Of a stretch of 64,000 nucleotides of DNA, positions 38,924 through 50,508 are shown in pieces. Numbering within the stretch: position 1 is the first letter of the stretch; the number at the start of each line of letters is the position of its first letter. This stretch comes from Smittia aterrima (Eukaryota > Arthropoda > Insecta > Diptera > Chironomidae). The stretch lies in the NCBI GenBank assembly GCA_033063855.1, contig CP093830.1:9796854-9860853 (forward strand), read 5' to 3'. A model generated the notes under the pieces. It made no database searches, had not been told where the DNA came from, and saw nothing but the letters and a program-made list of their open reading frames with translations. A program made the position numbers and the translations under genes.

Positions 38924-41677
38924 TTTCGACTTTTAGATTCTGTCGACCCAAAAAAGAAATTTCTTTAGTTAGCTTAGGATTTGTTTACTAATTTATTTCA
39001 GAACACGACACGACTAAGAGTCTTATGCCAAATGATCCGACAGTTAGCGATAGTCCATGAAATATATTTGCTAATCGTAGCATCACAAACTATAAATCAA
39101 CTTCCATCGGACACATTTTCCTTTCTTTCCTTTCACAAATTAATAACTCACATTAATCAAGAGCGACCGAAACGAGAAAACTAAATGAAATGGCTTTAAT
39201 CCTAGTAAGTGTTGATGGCTCAAAGCGAAAAACTCGAGTACTTCAACATTTGTGAATTCCCTTCGAATTTATATGCTCGAGTTTCTGGCGAAAAAAGTGA
39301 CAAATTTTACTTTGCATAAAAAACAATTTCTTCGCTCACCAATATTTATGTGAAATTATTCGTTTGTGCTCAAATTTATCTCGATGTGTTTGCACTAGAA
39401 TCTTGCATCAGATACGTCAACAGCAGCAGCTCAAACTTGATGCTCTTAAATTATTCGCTAGACATCATTTCGAAACGTTGTTCATGAATGAGTGAATTTC
39501 CTAAACTTTCAGATGTCACAAGAAGCAAGAGAAAAATGCAATCTCAATTAAACATATCCAACATGTTTGATTCCGACAGGAGTTGATGCAGTCATCGAGA
39601 ACTATCTTTGACAAAATTAATGTGATCAATCAATGAGATCAAAGCTTTGATGGAAAAAGTAGATTTTTCAATTATTTCGAAAGCCCTGAAGACTCAACAC
39701 AAATGCAATCGCGCCCAAAAAATCTGAAGCCGCCGTTAAGATAAATGATGATGTTCTTGACGTTAGCCCAGACGAAAATAGAGAAATTTAATTAGAGAGA
39801 ATCTCGGGACTCCTTAGATGGTTACAGTCAGTGAGAGAAATTTACGATTCCTACACCAACAAACGAGGAGTGAGAAACAATTGAAATTTTTCCTCAGATT
39901 GCAATTTATTATGTGGTGAATTACTTTGAAATGCCGTCGAGATATGTTTCTGATGATCAAGCCATTTAAGGACACGAGCAGCTGACGCTACAAGTGAAAA
40001 TTAAAGGATGTCGTCATGTCAGCAGAAAAGTTCTTCCTGGTAGCTTTGGAAAATTGAAATAAAGTCCATTGAATTTTTCATTAAGAGACTGGATTGTCAA
40101 ACAAAGTTTGAATGTGCTAAAGAATTTGTCTCAACATGCCAGACGAGATGTGAACACATGTGGAGGGTGAAGGAGAATCGAATCGCACAGAGTGCATTAA
40201 AGGCATTTTACCATATTTGGTGTTGTTGCTGTTGTTGAGAGTAATCATAATTATGTGCTCCGGGCTCCGGGAGAGACGGAAAAACTCACGATGTGAGTGT
40301 CTGGCAGCATCTGGCTGATGGATTTTTCTCACTCCACACTCAACTTCGTATGCTCTCAAGCGAGAAGATAATTCAGCAGTATTTAATTACATTCGACGCA
40401 TCATCATCAAAAATTCATTATCTCTCTAATTTTCCTGAAGCCACACGGAAAATGGAAATTTTTCCTAAATGCAGAAAATAGAAAAAGATTTTCACGCTTT
40501 GAATTACAGATTTATGAATTATTAATAAAGCAAAAAGGCTCATAAACAAACATGAGAATTAATTATTTCTTTCAAGCATTATTTACATTGCGTTCGCGAA
40601 GTCACGGCTAGAGAATGTTAGGCGCACCATGCATTTTTTCATTAGTAAAACCTGCAGAAACTATTCGAAGAAAGTTATTCATGCTTTAGTACAAGTGCTG
40701 ACATCTCGAGTTTTCACCAAAGGAAAATCTTTGTTTGATGAGATTGTTCGTAAGTTTTGTAACTCTCTGATCCTCGAATCGATTGTGGTGTCGTTCAGTC
40801 AACTACAGAAGCTTCATGATCAACCAACGAAGGCAAATAAACAAACTTTTCTTTTATAAATGTGTTTCTTTTATTATTCCCTTTAACAAAGTAAAACATC
40901 TTATGTAAAGATAGAAAGGCTCGATGGAAAAATGTTTTCTTGACGACTACCAAGTAATTGCAGGCTTTAGTCTCAGTGAACACTTCACAAACATGTCTCA
41001 ATTGCGAATTCATTCATGTGATTTTATTCATTCTTGTATAATTTCAAAGAAAAAAGTCATCAAAGTTGCAAAAGAAAAACAAAATCGAAATAACTAAAAT
41101 TGATTGAGAGAATTGAAAGAACAAAACGTTACACAGAAAATTGTTTAAAACTCTTACAAAAAGTGACATTTGGGTAGAGGGCAGTTGAGTTGTTGTGCGC
41201 CCATGAAAGCGACGGCAAAGATGGAAAAGCATTCGCCGCAAGAGACGCACACACACCAGCCAGAGAAAAGTAAAGAAATTATTTGAGATGTGAACAAAAG
41301 ACTGACAAATAGCGCCAAATGAAAATCAATTAAATCATTGAATAAAAGAGAAAGTTAAGAAAAAAATGAAAATTAAGAGAATTATTATTATAAAGCGATG
41401 TTTTCTGTTTACATTGCTGTAAGTGGTGGCCGAGAAGGCTTCACAAAGATAGAGAGATGACGACAGCATCGTGAAATCCTTCTCGGATGAAATTCAAATG
41501 TGAAAAATTTATCTTCCTTAAAAAACGTTGTATGTGTGATGATGTTGATGGATGTGAATCAGAATAAGAAAATTTGAAGAGTTGTGATCGTCGGATGCAT
41601 CTGGGCTCGTTCGTTGATTGCTCGTCGGTTTGTTAAATGTTTCTTTGGGCAACTGATGACGATCGTCAGCAGATGAT
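38924..41677 (-). other. Spacer between the two actin genes
   Basis: It should hold the leader and promoter of actin copy 1 (TATAAATT at 39273-39266 on the minus strand is a candidate, low confidence) and the 3' UTR of actin copy 2. Other open frames here show no coding character. Confidence 0.35.
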
Positions 41678-42881
41678 TTAGAAGCATTTGCGGTGAACAA
41701 TTCCTGGGCCAGATTCGTCGTATTCTTGTTTGCTGATCCACATAGTTTGGAAAGTGGAGAGTGAAGCCAAGATTGATCCTCCGATCCAGACGGAGTATTT
41801 ACGTTCTGGTGGAGCAATGATCTTAATCTTGATGGTTGATGGAGCGAGTGAAGTGATTTCCTTCTGCATACGATCAGCAATACCAGGGTACATGGTTGTT
41901 CCACCGGAAAGGACAGAGTTGGCGTACAAGTCCTTACGGATATCAACGTCGCACTTCATGATTGAGTTGTAGACAGTCTCGTGAACTCCGCATGATTCCA
42001 TTCCCAAGAATGATGGCTGGAAGAGAGCTTCTGGGCAACGGAAACGTTCGTTTCCAATGGTGATGACTTGTCCATCAGGCAACTCGTATGACTTCTCCAA
42101 TGAGGTTGAAGCTGAGGCAGTTTGCATTTCCTGCTCGAAGTCCAAGGCAACATAGCAAAGTTTTTCCTTGATATCACGAACGATTTCACGCTCAGCTGTG
42201 GTGGTGAATGAGTAACCGCGTTCGGTGAGAATCTTCATGAGGTAATCAGTCAAATCGCGACCAGCCAAATCCAAACGTGTGATGGCATGAGGAAGAGCAT
42301 AACCTTCATAGATTGGAACAGTGTGAGAGACACCATCTCCTGAATCCAAGACGATACCAGTGGTACGACCGGAAGCATAAAGCGAGAGAACAGCTTGGAT
42401 GGCAACATAACTAGATTGAGAGAGAACGATTTAAAAATGAGTTTCTTTTGAAATTCTTTGATTTCTCTTGTGTGTCAACTTACACAGCTGGAGCAGCGAA
42501 TGTTTCAAACATGATTTGTGTCATCTTCTCGCGATTAGTCTTTGGATTCAATGGAGCTTCAGTAAGGAGAACTGGATGTTCCTCTGGGGCGACACGCAAT
42601 TCATTGTAGAAAGTGTGATGCCAGATCTTCTCCATGTCATCCCAGTTAGTGATGATTCCATGCTCAATTGGATATTTCAATGTGAGAATACCTCGTTTGC
42701 TTTGAGCTTCATCTCCTACGTATGCGTCTTTTTGACCCATACCGACCATCACACCTTGATGACGGGGACGTCCAACAATCGATGGGAAGACAGCGCGTGG
42801 TGCGTCATCACCAGCGAAGCCAGCTTTGCACATTCCTGATCCATTGTCGACTACAAGTGCTCCTGCATCATCGTCACACAT
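41678..42881 (-). CDS. Actin, divergent muscle-type paralogue (copy 2)
   Basis: Two exons, 42881-42484 and 42410-41678, encode 376 residues with the same intron position (codon 133, 73-nt intron) as copy 1, so the two arose by tandem duplication about 4 kb apart. I count 13 differences from copy 1. They are E4D, and S-to-A in QKDAYV, A-to-T in KTNREK and FNSPAM changed to FAAPAV (three residues). The rest are L-to-T in AITRL, two changes in EMQTASAS, I-to-V in GVHE, T-to-S in YANSVL, A-to-S in EITSLA and Q-to-T in FQTMW. Nucleotide-binding loops and the HRKCF end are kept and the frame is intact, so it should be functional. The changes may mark a stage- or muscle-specific isoform, which is inference. 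A likely acceptor (GATCACAG) lies just upstream of the ATG, suggesting an untranslated first exon. Confidence 0.96.
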
Positions 42882-45800
42882 TCTGACTGTTTTGTTTTAT
42901 TTGTTCTGTGATCGCGTGCGAAGTCATCGTGGAAGAAATAAAGAAAGAGAAAGTTTAGAATGGAAATTTTGCGAAAATCTTTTTCGTGAAGTGCGAAGTT
43001 AGCATTTGAAAAGTGAAGAAGAGGCTCTTAATTGAATTCCGCTGAGTAAATCTAAATTCGATTGCGTTAATCTAATTTTAAAATTTCATCTCACGATTGT
43101 GTCAATGACTGAACTGAATGTGTCGCTTGATGAAAGCGATCGTTTGCAAACTGATTCTACATATTAGGAAATATCACGAAGTTGATGAAAGATTTTTCTG
43201 GAGATTTCTAATTTGAAACTTTTGGTTTGAAGATTTCAACTTTTCGTCTGACAAACTTTGCTCGACTCTCAGGAATTTCTGAAGAGATTTCTTCAAAGAA
43301 CGTGCAATGATTTCTCTCCTGGAGTTTCTGTCTTCGCGCTTATGTAATCCAATGATTTACTCCACGTTTGTTGCGAAATGAGTTTTTAAATTATTTCACG
43401 ACAAAACATTTTCTTCGGTTTCTTTAGTTCCTCGATCAATTTTTATTCTTCACTTGATCGAATTGCAATCTCGATTATTAATTTTTCATTTTTCGCTTTC
43501 ACACATTTTCAACTTTCTTTTGGAACTTTTTCGGCAAACACTAACCCTTTGTCAACGGCAAATTACAGAATTTTTAAAGACAAATCGAGGTCTCTTTTCT
43601 CTTAATGCTCTGATGCTGGTCCTTAGCTGGCTACTAAGTCTGTAACAAAGTGAACACCGCACATTTATTCGTTTCCAATTTATATATCGCGTCTCTGCTT
43701 CGCGAGCCGAAACCTTTACACACGAATCAGTTAGAAGCGCAATCCTTCTAAGGACCGAACGACTTACCAGCGTCTTGAACGTCTCGTTCACTTGATAAAT
43801 TACATTGTTGTTTAAGAAGTTCGGGTAATTGCACATTGTGATAAAAACCGATCACGACACGAACGTAAGACTTGCACAAACAATGCACAAACATGTGCAT
43901 GCGATATCAAGATATAATCGAGTTGGTCCATGAAATTCCTTTCAACCGACACTTGAGTCAACTTGACGGAGGTTCACAATGAGATTTGATAATTTATTTT
44001 GATCGAAGCCAATTAGGGTAAGATAACTAAATAATAATTCATGGCCTTTCTCATCGTTCATCGTTTGATTGTCGTGGTTCAATCGGCGAAACTTCTTTTT
44101 AGCAAACACAAATGAAAATCATTGGCGCTTATCGTTTCGGCAATCGCCTCGGTTAGAGACATCGATTCGCACTTCTCTCCTCAAATTGTAATCGATTCAC
44201 CTCTGCAGCCAGAAATGCATGAATGTAAATGCGTTAGCCTACGAAATAAGGAATCAGACAGAAATCTCTTATATATTGGGTCGAGCTTTCAAGTCAGTTT
44301 GATGAATGGGAAATGAATTCTCTGCGCTTGATTTTATCACGTGACAGAATAACGGAAGAAAGCTTTAATCGATGAATCTTTACAAGGAGTTGACACTCAT
44401 AGTTTTCTTTATTTTTTAAAAGAAATTATGATTTGCTTGATGAAGAGATAAAAAGTTTATTTGAGGAATTAATTAATGAATTTTTATTTTATAACTATTA
44501 ACGGCTTTTCAAAAATTTTGGTGCCCTTAGCAAACTACGTCAACTTTGAGACGCGTTCAACAAACCGATTTCGAAGTGAAAATTCGCTCAGAGAAAATTT
44601 CAGTGTCAATCGCTTATCAACCTTATCAAAGCGTTTAAAAATTAATCACGCATCTAAACGGAAAAGTTCAGATTGAGATCTTGAGAAGTTTGTAGAAGTT
44701 TATTCGGAATTTAAATTCGCGAGTAGATTGTCGTGAAAAATATAAATTCAAGACTTTATCAGCTTATCAAAGTTCTTTTATGAATTTAGAAGGAACATTA
44801 GAAGGTAAATTTCACGTCATCATTTGTTTTACTTAAGAATTGCCACATCCAGCTGGAGAGTTTCGTCAGAAAATATTTTTCGCCTTGCTTGGCCTGCGCA
44901 GATTGTGTTTCGAGAAAGTTTCTCGCATAAAGTCGCTTTAAATTTGACGAAATGCAAAGTTGAATGACTGCCAACTCATTAACTTTATCGAAGTCACGGG
45001 ACAGGATTTTAAAGTGAAACTGATGTTGGTAATCAACCAAAGTGTGAAAAAACGTGTCGCGAGAAATAACCAAAAATAGAGAATCGATTTTATGATATCA
45101 AGAAGAAGAAGATCCTGCAGTGATTAGGAGCTGTTCATCTACTGCGTTGGCTTCTTCATATTTTTCATCTTTTCTTTTCGAAAAACAACTTCCCGTCGAA
45201 AATATTTGAACTTAATTAGCTTCGTGATCATCTTAACTAACTTCTCAATTCTCTCTTGTCGAATAGAAACATCTGATCAGATTCAGCCGATATTTATTTG
45301 TCCATCAAATCGGGATTCTTCAAAGTGCATGATTTCATTTTCACTAAATCAGTTGAGTCATAGGTACGGAAACAGAAGCTCTCGATTATCAATGGTCACT
45401 ATTAATTCCTCTATTTTATTTATAGGACTTCAAAATTCTCAAGCAATAGACATCGAAAGCTGCTACCATTCAGAAAAACGTGAATTGTCAAGGAGAACCA
45501 ACAACTTCGGATTGAACTTATTTTGACATTATCATTTTCTTATCGCTTCTTAATTTGTCACTGTATCTACTTCAGTTTATCAAAACATTTTGCCTCCTTT
45601 GCCCACAAATGGTTTTTGTCAATTGTCAGCAACAATCAATAACGACGAGACAGCTTACCAGCAGGATCAATCTAAAGACATTAACATTCCGTTAAGGTGT
45701 TAATCCCTCCCCTCCATTTCACTCAATAATAAAGCTCCCATCATTGCTACCTAGCAATTCAAAAGGGAATTCTACGAACAGAAAACTTATGCTCAAAGCG

Positions 45801-46085
45801 ACGCAGGAACGCGTCAGGAAGTGAAGAAGACACTTTCATGATTTGACGAATATTATCGTGTGTAGAGCAACACGCAAAATATATCATTGCACTGTTTGAA
45901 AGGTGAGTTCGGTCGTTAACTTAATTAGCATTTCATTAAATTGATTATCCTTTTTTAGCGTTTAATGAATTTACGTAAATCACCCGATAAAAGTCATCAC
46001 TTGTGAGCTACCGACGTCACCAAAAAACTAAATCCATAAACAGAATTTTATTGAACCGAGACCGCAATAAGAAAAAGAACGAATC
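42882..46085. other. Divergent upstream region of actin copy 2 (-) and eIF5 (+)
   Basis: It holds the actin leader and promoter on the left. On the right is a likely eIF5 leader with a short intron: donor GAAAG|GTGAGT near 45902, acceptor TTTTTTAG near 45958. No convincing coding gene lies between. A frame at 45206-45526 has a hydrophobic start but no ATG. Confidence 0.45.
43650..43686 (-). promoter_or_regulatory. Candidate TATA promoter of actin copy 2
   Basis: TATATAAA reads on the minus strand from 43686 to 43679. The start site would be near 43655. An untranslated exon running left from here could splice to the acceptor beside the ATG at 42881. The evidence is motif and distance only. 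Confidence 0.45.
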
Positions 46086-47465
46086 ATGGGATCTTTAAAT
46101 ATCAACCGCAAAGTTGCGGACTTGTACTATCGCTATAAAATGCCACGCATCTGTGCAAAGGTCGAGGGTAAAGGCAATGGCATTAAAACCGTCATTGTAA
46201 ACATGGCTGATGTTGCCAGGTCTTTAAATCGACCAGCAACCTATCCAACGAAGTATTTTGGATGTGAACTTGGAGCGCAGACTCAATTCGACCATAAAAA
46301 TGAGCGATTCATTGTCAACGGTTCTCATGATGCTTCGAAGTTGCAGGACTTACTCGATGGCTTCATCCGAAAGTACGTTTTGTGTCCGGAATGCGATAAT
46401 CCGGAAACTGATTTGCTCATCAATCAGAAGAAGGAAATCATCTCGCAAACTTGCAAAGGTAATTTGAATAATAAATCAATTTCTTTCAATTTACTAATCA
46501 AAATATTTATAGCTTGTGGTTACCACGGTTTGTTGGCTGTTCAGCACAAGTTGAACACTTTCATCTTGAAGAATCCACCAAATGTCAACCCAACATCTCA
46601 AGGCTCGTCTTTGACTGAAGGCAAGCGTTCGAAGCGCTCCAACAAGAAAGCTGATGGTGACTCTGCCGATCAGTCGAATGATTCGAATGAACTCGAAAAC
46701 AGCAAGTTGTCGGTTAACAACAGCAACGAGGATGACGATGATGATGCCAACTGGACAGTCGATGTTAGCGAGGAAGCAGTTCGTGCTCGCATGCAGGATT
46801 TGACTGACGGAGCAAAGAACATCACGATTTCTGAAGACACTGAGAAGTCTGAAAAGGAACGTATGGACATCTTTTACGAGAATGTTAAGAAACGTCGCGA
46901 TGCTGGGGAATTGGAAAGCGTTCAATCGCACAAAGAGTTGCACAATGAAGCCAATCGCTTGGAAGTTCACCAGAAAGCAACTTTGATTCTTGCTGAGCTT
47001 CTCTTCTCGGTCAATATCATCTCTGAGGTCAAGAAACACCGCAATTTGTTGCTTCGCTTCACACACGACGACGCAAAAGCTCAAAAATATTTGATTGGTG
47101 GCGTTGAACTTATTCTTGCTTTGCACGGTGATAAGTTAATGGAAAAAGTTGCTGTCATCTTGAAGTTGTTCTACGATCTCGACTTGTTGGAAGAGAAAGT
47201 TTTGTTGGAATGGGCTGCTAAAGTTAGCAAGCGTTACGTTTCAAAGGAAGTCGCTGCCCAAATTCACGAGAAAGCAACTCCTTTCATCAACTGGTTGCAA
47301 GAAGCTGAAGAGGAATCTGAAGAAGACGACGACGATGTTGAAATCGGCTTTGATGATCGTGCCAAGATGGATTCGTTGAAGAACAACATGGTGAAGCCCG
47401 TAGCTGTCAAGAAAACGGTCGCCGATGATGATGACGATGAAGAGCTGGATATTGATAACATTTAA
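46086..47465 (+). CDS. eIF5: Translation initiation factor eIF5
   Basis: Two coding exons, 46086-46458 and 46513-47465, encode about 441 residues. eIF5 is the GTPase-activating protein for eIF2 in the 43S preinitiation complex. The N-terminus matches the family closely (YRYKMPR, KVEGKGNGIKTVIVNM, TYPTKYFGCELGAQTQF). The catalytic arginine finger corresponds to R16. A four-cysteine zinc finger is formed by CPEC and, across the splice site, CKACGYHG. A charged linker with an acidic DDDDDANWTVD segment follows, then a C-terminal W2 (MIF4G-like) helical domain ending in acidic tails EEESEEDDDDVE and DDDDEELDIDNI, which in the family bind eIF2-beta and eIF3c. The 54-nt intron has no in-frame stop (see findings). 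The gene converges with the POLE4-like gene 310 bp downstream. Confidence 0.96.
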   Translation: MGSLNINRKVADLYYRYKMPRICAKVEGKGNGIKTVIVNMADVARSLNRPATYPTKYFGCELGAQTQFDHKNERFIVNGSHDASKLQDLLDGFIRKYVLCPECDNPETDLLINQKKEIISQTCKGNLNNKSISFNLLIKIFIACGYHGLLAVQHKLNTFILKNPPNVNPTSQGSSLTEGKRSKRSNKKADGDSADQSNDSNELENSKLSVNNSNEDDDDDANWTVDVSEEAVRARMQDLTDGAKNITISEDTEKSEKERMDIFYENVKKRRDAGELESVQSHKELHNEANRLEVHQKATLILAELLFSVNIISEVKKHRNLLLRFTHDDAKAQKYLIGGVELILALHGDKLMEKVAVILKLFYDLDLLEEKVLLEWAAKVSKRYVSKEVAAQIHEKATPFINWLQEAEEESEEDDDDVEIGFDDRAKMDSLKNNMVKPVAVKKTVADDDDDEELDIDNI

Positions 47466-47774
47466 ACTCAAACTCATTTATTTTTTTGCTTGACCAGTTG
47501 AGAGTTCGAATTTGTTTATTTTGTTTTTGCAATGGAGACTCACCTAAAGTCTCCTGCATTTCTTTTATGAATTCTTCAATTGAGTTAGTCGCAACCTTTT
47601 ATTAGTTTGCTTTGTACTTTTTACTTTGATTTGCTTCGCGAGAGGATTTGCAGTTTTCAACTCTTTGTTTTACCTTTGAAAGCGAATCATTTTTTGGCAA
47701 AAATCTGGAATAAAGAAAAACTATTTGGAAGCATATTAAATAGAAACGAATTTTATTGGATAAGACGCGCAAAT
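47466..47774. other. Short convergent spacer between eIF5 and the POLE4-like gene
   Basis: About 310 bp shared by both 3' UTRs. A minus-strand AATAAA near 47750 serves the POLE4-like gene, and an AATAAA near 47711 may serve eIF5. No gene is seen. Confidence 0.5.
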
Positions 47775-48374
47775 TCACAGCTCAATGGGAAGCATTTGAA
47801 GTGCTTGATCAACGTGGGCCTTCGTAATTGTTTTCTTTTTTTGTTGAGTGGCGAAACCGTACGATTCTTTCGAAAGAGATTTAATGAACGACTCAGTAGC
47901 TTTAGTAATAAGAAAAACGGCTTCAGCTGAAAGATTAAAGAAATTTTAAAACAAGCTTGCGAAATAACAAATTGGATTACCATTCACGAGGTTAACTTCA
48001 GGATCCAATTTTATGATGTGTTTAACTCTAGCAAGAGGAAGCTCTGAGATTCGGTTTTGCGTGGATGGTTTTGCTTTCTTCGATTCAGTTGTTTGCTCTT
48101 TGTCAACTTGTTCCGAGTCTTCCTCCATTGCAAGCTCCATTGTATCCAACTCTTCTTCTGCTGGCTCATCTACTTCAAGGTTCTCCAACTCTTCATCGTC
48201 TCGTGCAAGTTCTTCTTCGGTCTGATCGACATCATTGCTTTCGAAAATGTCTTCACTAACTTCATCACTTTGTGCAATTGCCACAGAATCGCTCTCAACA
48301 GGTCCTTCAAGCAGGTCTTGAGTTGTTATCAAATCCTCTGATTCTTTATTAATTGTTTCTTTCGGTTGAGACAT
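47775..48374 (-). CDS. Histone-fold protein, DNA polymerase epsilon subunit 4 (POLE4/Mes4) type
   Basis: Two exons, 48374-47981 and 47926-47775, encode about 181 residues. The C-terminal 80 residues form an NF-YC-like histone fold: LPLARVKHIIKLDPEVNLVN, then across the intron AEAVFLITKATESFIKSLSK, then KKKTITKAHVDQAL. The LPLARVK start and the single-residue pattern match POLE4 of the DNA polymerase epsilon holoenzyme, called Mes4 in Drosophila. In the family it pairs with POLE3/Chrac-14 and binds DNA at the replisome. The first 100 residues are very acidic (many E/D), longer than the short leader of human POLE4. A CHRAC-16-like role is the main alternative. The 54-nt intron falls inside the histone fold in phase 1. 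A minus-strand AATAAA lies about 25 nt past the stop. Confidence 0.85.
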
Positions 48375-48616
48375 TTTATTTCTTTTTCTCGTTTGTTTAC
48401 ATTCGTTATCCCGCCAAAAATAGAAAGCTACGCCGATTTTAAATTTTTAACGATCATTTGCATTTGAATTGAAAAAATACGTTAACTTTCTTATTAAAAA
48501 TTATTTTCTTGAAAACTCTGAAAAACTAATTTCTTTTCCATCAAAACAAAGATTTTTTTATAATTTTTTATTCTTATAGTTTTTGGTGAATTTAAAAATA
48601 TTTTATCAAAAATTCT

Positions 48617-50508
48617 TTACAAAAATTCGTCTGTTATACTACTAGGGATGTAGCCTTCGAATCCATCACGAGTTCTCACAAAGTACCATTGGCGAATGTT
48701 GTCCTTGTCTTGATACTCTTTACATGCTAAGAGCGAAACGACGTCGCCTTCCTTGACTTGAATCATGTCAGAGGAATAATTCTCAGTTATCGCGAGAAGA
48801 ATTTGACGTTTCGTGTTGATATTGACTTTATCGTGATTATACTTAAGCTGCGCATAATCATCAAGATTATTCAAATTCGTGAGTTTACATTTATTAGTCG
48901 GTTTCAGTTGAGCGTAGGAATGATCGATGACTTTCGGTTGACTCGCAGCCCTTAAGTACAAACTGTCAAGATACTTTTCGCTACAAGATCGACTGCTTCG
49001 TCTGAGCTTCGGCGTTCGACGACCTTCACTTCTTGTTCCACTCCTCATCTGAAGTTCTTTCTCAGAGTCAGTCAAGTTTCCACAAGGATTCGGGAAGATG
49101 TCAACGTTTGATTCCCAGCAAGGCTTCGGTTTGCTTGGCGATGATGTTGACCTGTGCAAGAAGATAAATTTTAGTTTAAAAATATTTTAACATCAATTGT
49201 TGTATTACCTCGAGTTCGGGATGATTCCTAGTGGTAGACAGGAATTGAAACTGATATAACCTTCTTCACCATGAGGCGTTTGCACGTAAAGCCAATTTTG
49301 ATTCTTAAACACAGAGTTCACGACCATTCCAAGTGGCAAAGGAATTTCCACTTGATGGTAACCACTTCGTGTTTGATAGAGAATACTCGGGTTCGATAAG
49401 ACGACTGGAATGTTTGCTGGATTGATAAGTGAACATCGCGAAAGAAATTCATCGACATTTTTAATGTTGTAACCGAATTTCGGTGATCGCTTTCGTCGTC
49501 GTCTGTATCGTTTCACTAAAGCTCCGCTATCTGATTGAGCTGATGTGATGTAAATCGAAGGCTCTGAGTAAGTATTCTTGGTCGATAAGTTTGCTTGACT
49601 CAAAGACTTTGCCTTTGACACTTCGAGTTGATCGTAACTACTTTCGGGACTTTGCCGTTGACCACAACATTTTTCTCGGAACTTTTTTGTTCGTTCACTT
49701 TTTCCAAGTTCGGAAAATTTCTGATTTCTGTCTTCATTTAACTTCGGTCCACGAATTTCTGTCGTCAAAATTTTCTCATTCTCGTACTTTTCACTGAAAA
49801 GTTTCTCCTTCGGTTTCGCGTTCTTTTTAAACTGAATCTTGTCAGTTGCCGCGAGCGATTTCTTCTGTTGTAAGTGTGACTGATTCTGCTGTTCTCGGAG
49901 AACCCAAGTGAGTGAGATTTTTGGACGCCGCAAGCTAACATGCTGACCCATGATTGGATTCTTCACTTTCTCGCTGACCTTTGGCAATCCAACCTCATTA
50001 TGCAAGCTGAGTTGAGCAGTTAGTTCCTCGATCTCTATGTAATCTTGATCATCGTCGACGACAGGAAGAGATTTGCAGTTTCTCAAGACGTCTGGGCAGA
50101 AAACGTCTTCGTCTGATTGAAAGAAGAAAGTTTTTATAAAATTTTCATTTCATAAATTCAGCTCACCTAACAGAACTTCATTTTTAAAGCCGTTCGTGTT
50201 TCTTTGCGGTGGAGAAATCCTTTGACGTCGGCCACGATCTTCATCCGAATCAGAATCAGAAACGAAAACTCTGTTTCTGAACTGTTCGAATCGTGACCTT
50301 GTAATTTGCTGCACTTCACTTCGACTTCTTGGGGCGTTTGATTCTCTTGGCGGCACTGGCGCTGGTCTACGTTGCCTTGGAACTTCAATTTGACCAGAAA
50401 TGTTTCGATGAAGTGAATAAGGCGGCGGAGGTTCTCTCGTCGTGAAATTCTCAGACGTTCCCGGCAATGCAGGCAATTGTCGACGAGCTGGAGTCGTATG
50501 AGTTGGCG
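48617..50508 (-). CDS. Two-SH3-module adaptor-like protein, 5' exon(s) not found
   Basis: Three exons keep frame: 50508-50167, 50112-49209 and 49151-48617, about 592 residues, ending in TAA. The first visible exon opens at an acceptor (TTGCAG) with two bases of a split codon and has no ATG, so at least one upstream exon is missing. It contains Pro-rich EPPPPYSLH and RRPAPVPPRE, possible SH3 or WW ligands, and an acidic DSDSDEDRG. Near the end of the second exon is an SH3-like module (GMVVNSVFKNQNWLYVQTPH, EEGYISFNSC). The C-terminus is a second, clearer SH3 (ILLAITENYSSDMIQVKEGD, RQWYFVRT, GFEGYIPSSI). It is probably a cytoplasmic scaffold. The paired modules recall the insect SH3 protein Dlish/Vamana, but I cannot establish orthology. 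A minus-strand AATAAA is at 48567-48572. Confidence 0.7.

Noticed and set aside
45206..45526. 106-codon plus-strand frame with a hydrophobic, signal-like start and several cysteines
   Set aside because: No ATG at its start, an upstream in-frame stop, no supporting splice acceptor and no family match. It lies in the leader region of eIF5.
46494..47126. 210-codon minus-strand frame opposite eIF5
   Set aside because: It is a shadow of the eIF5 coding exon, whose plus-strand frame matches the family from end to end.
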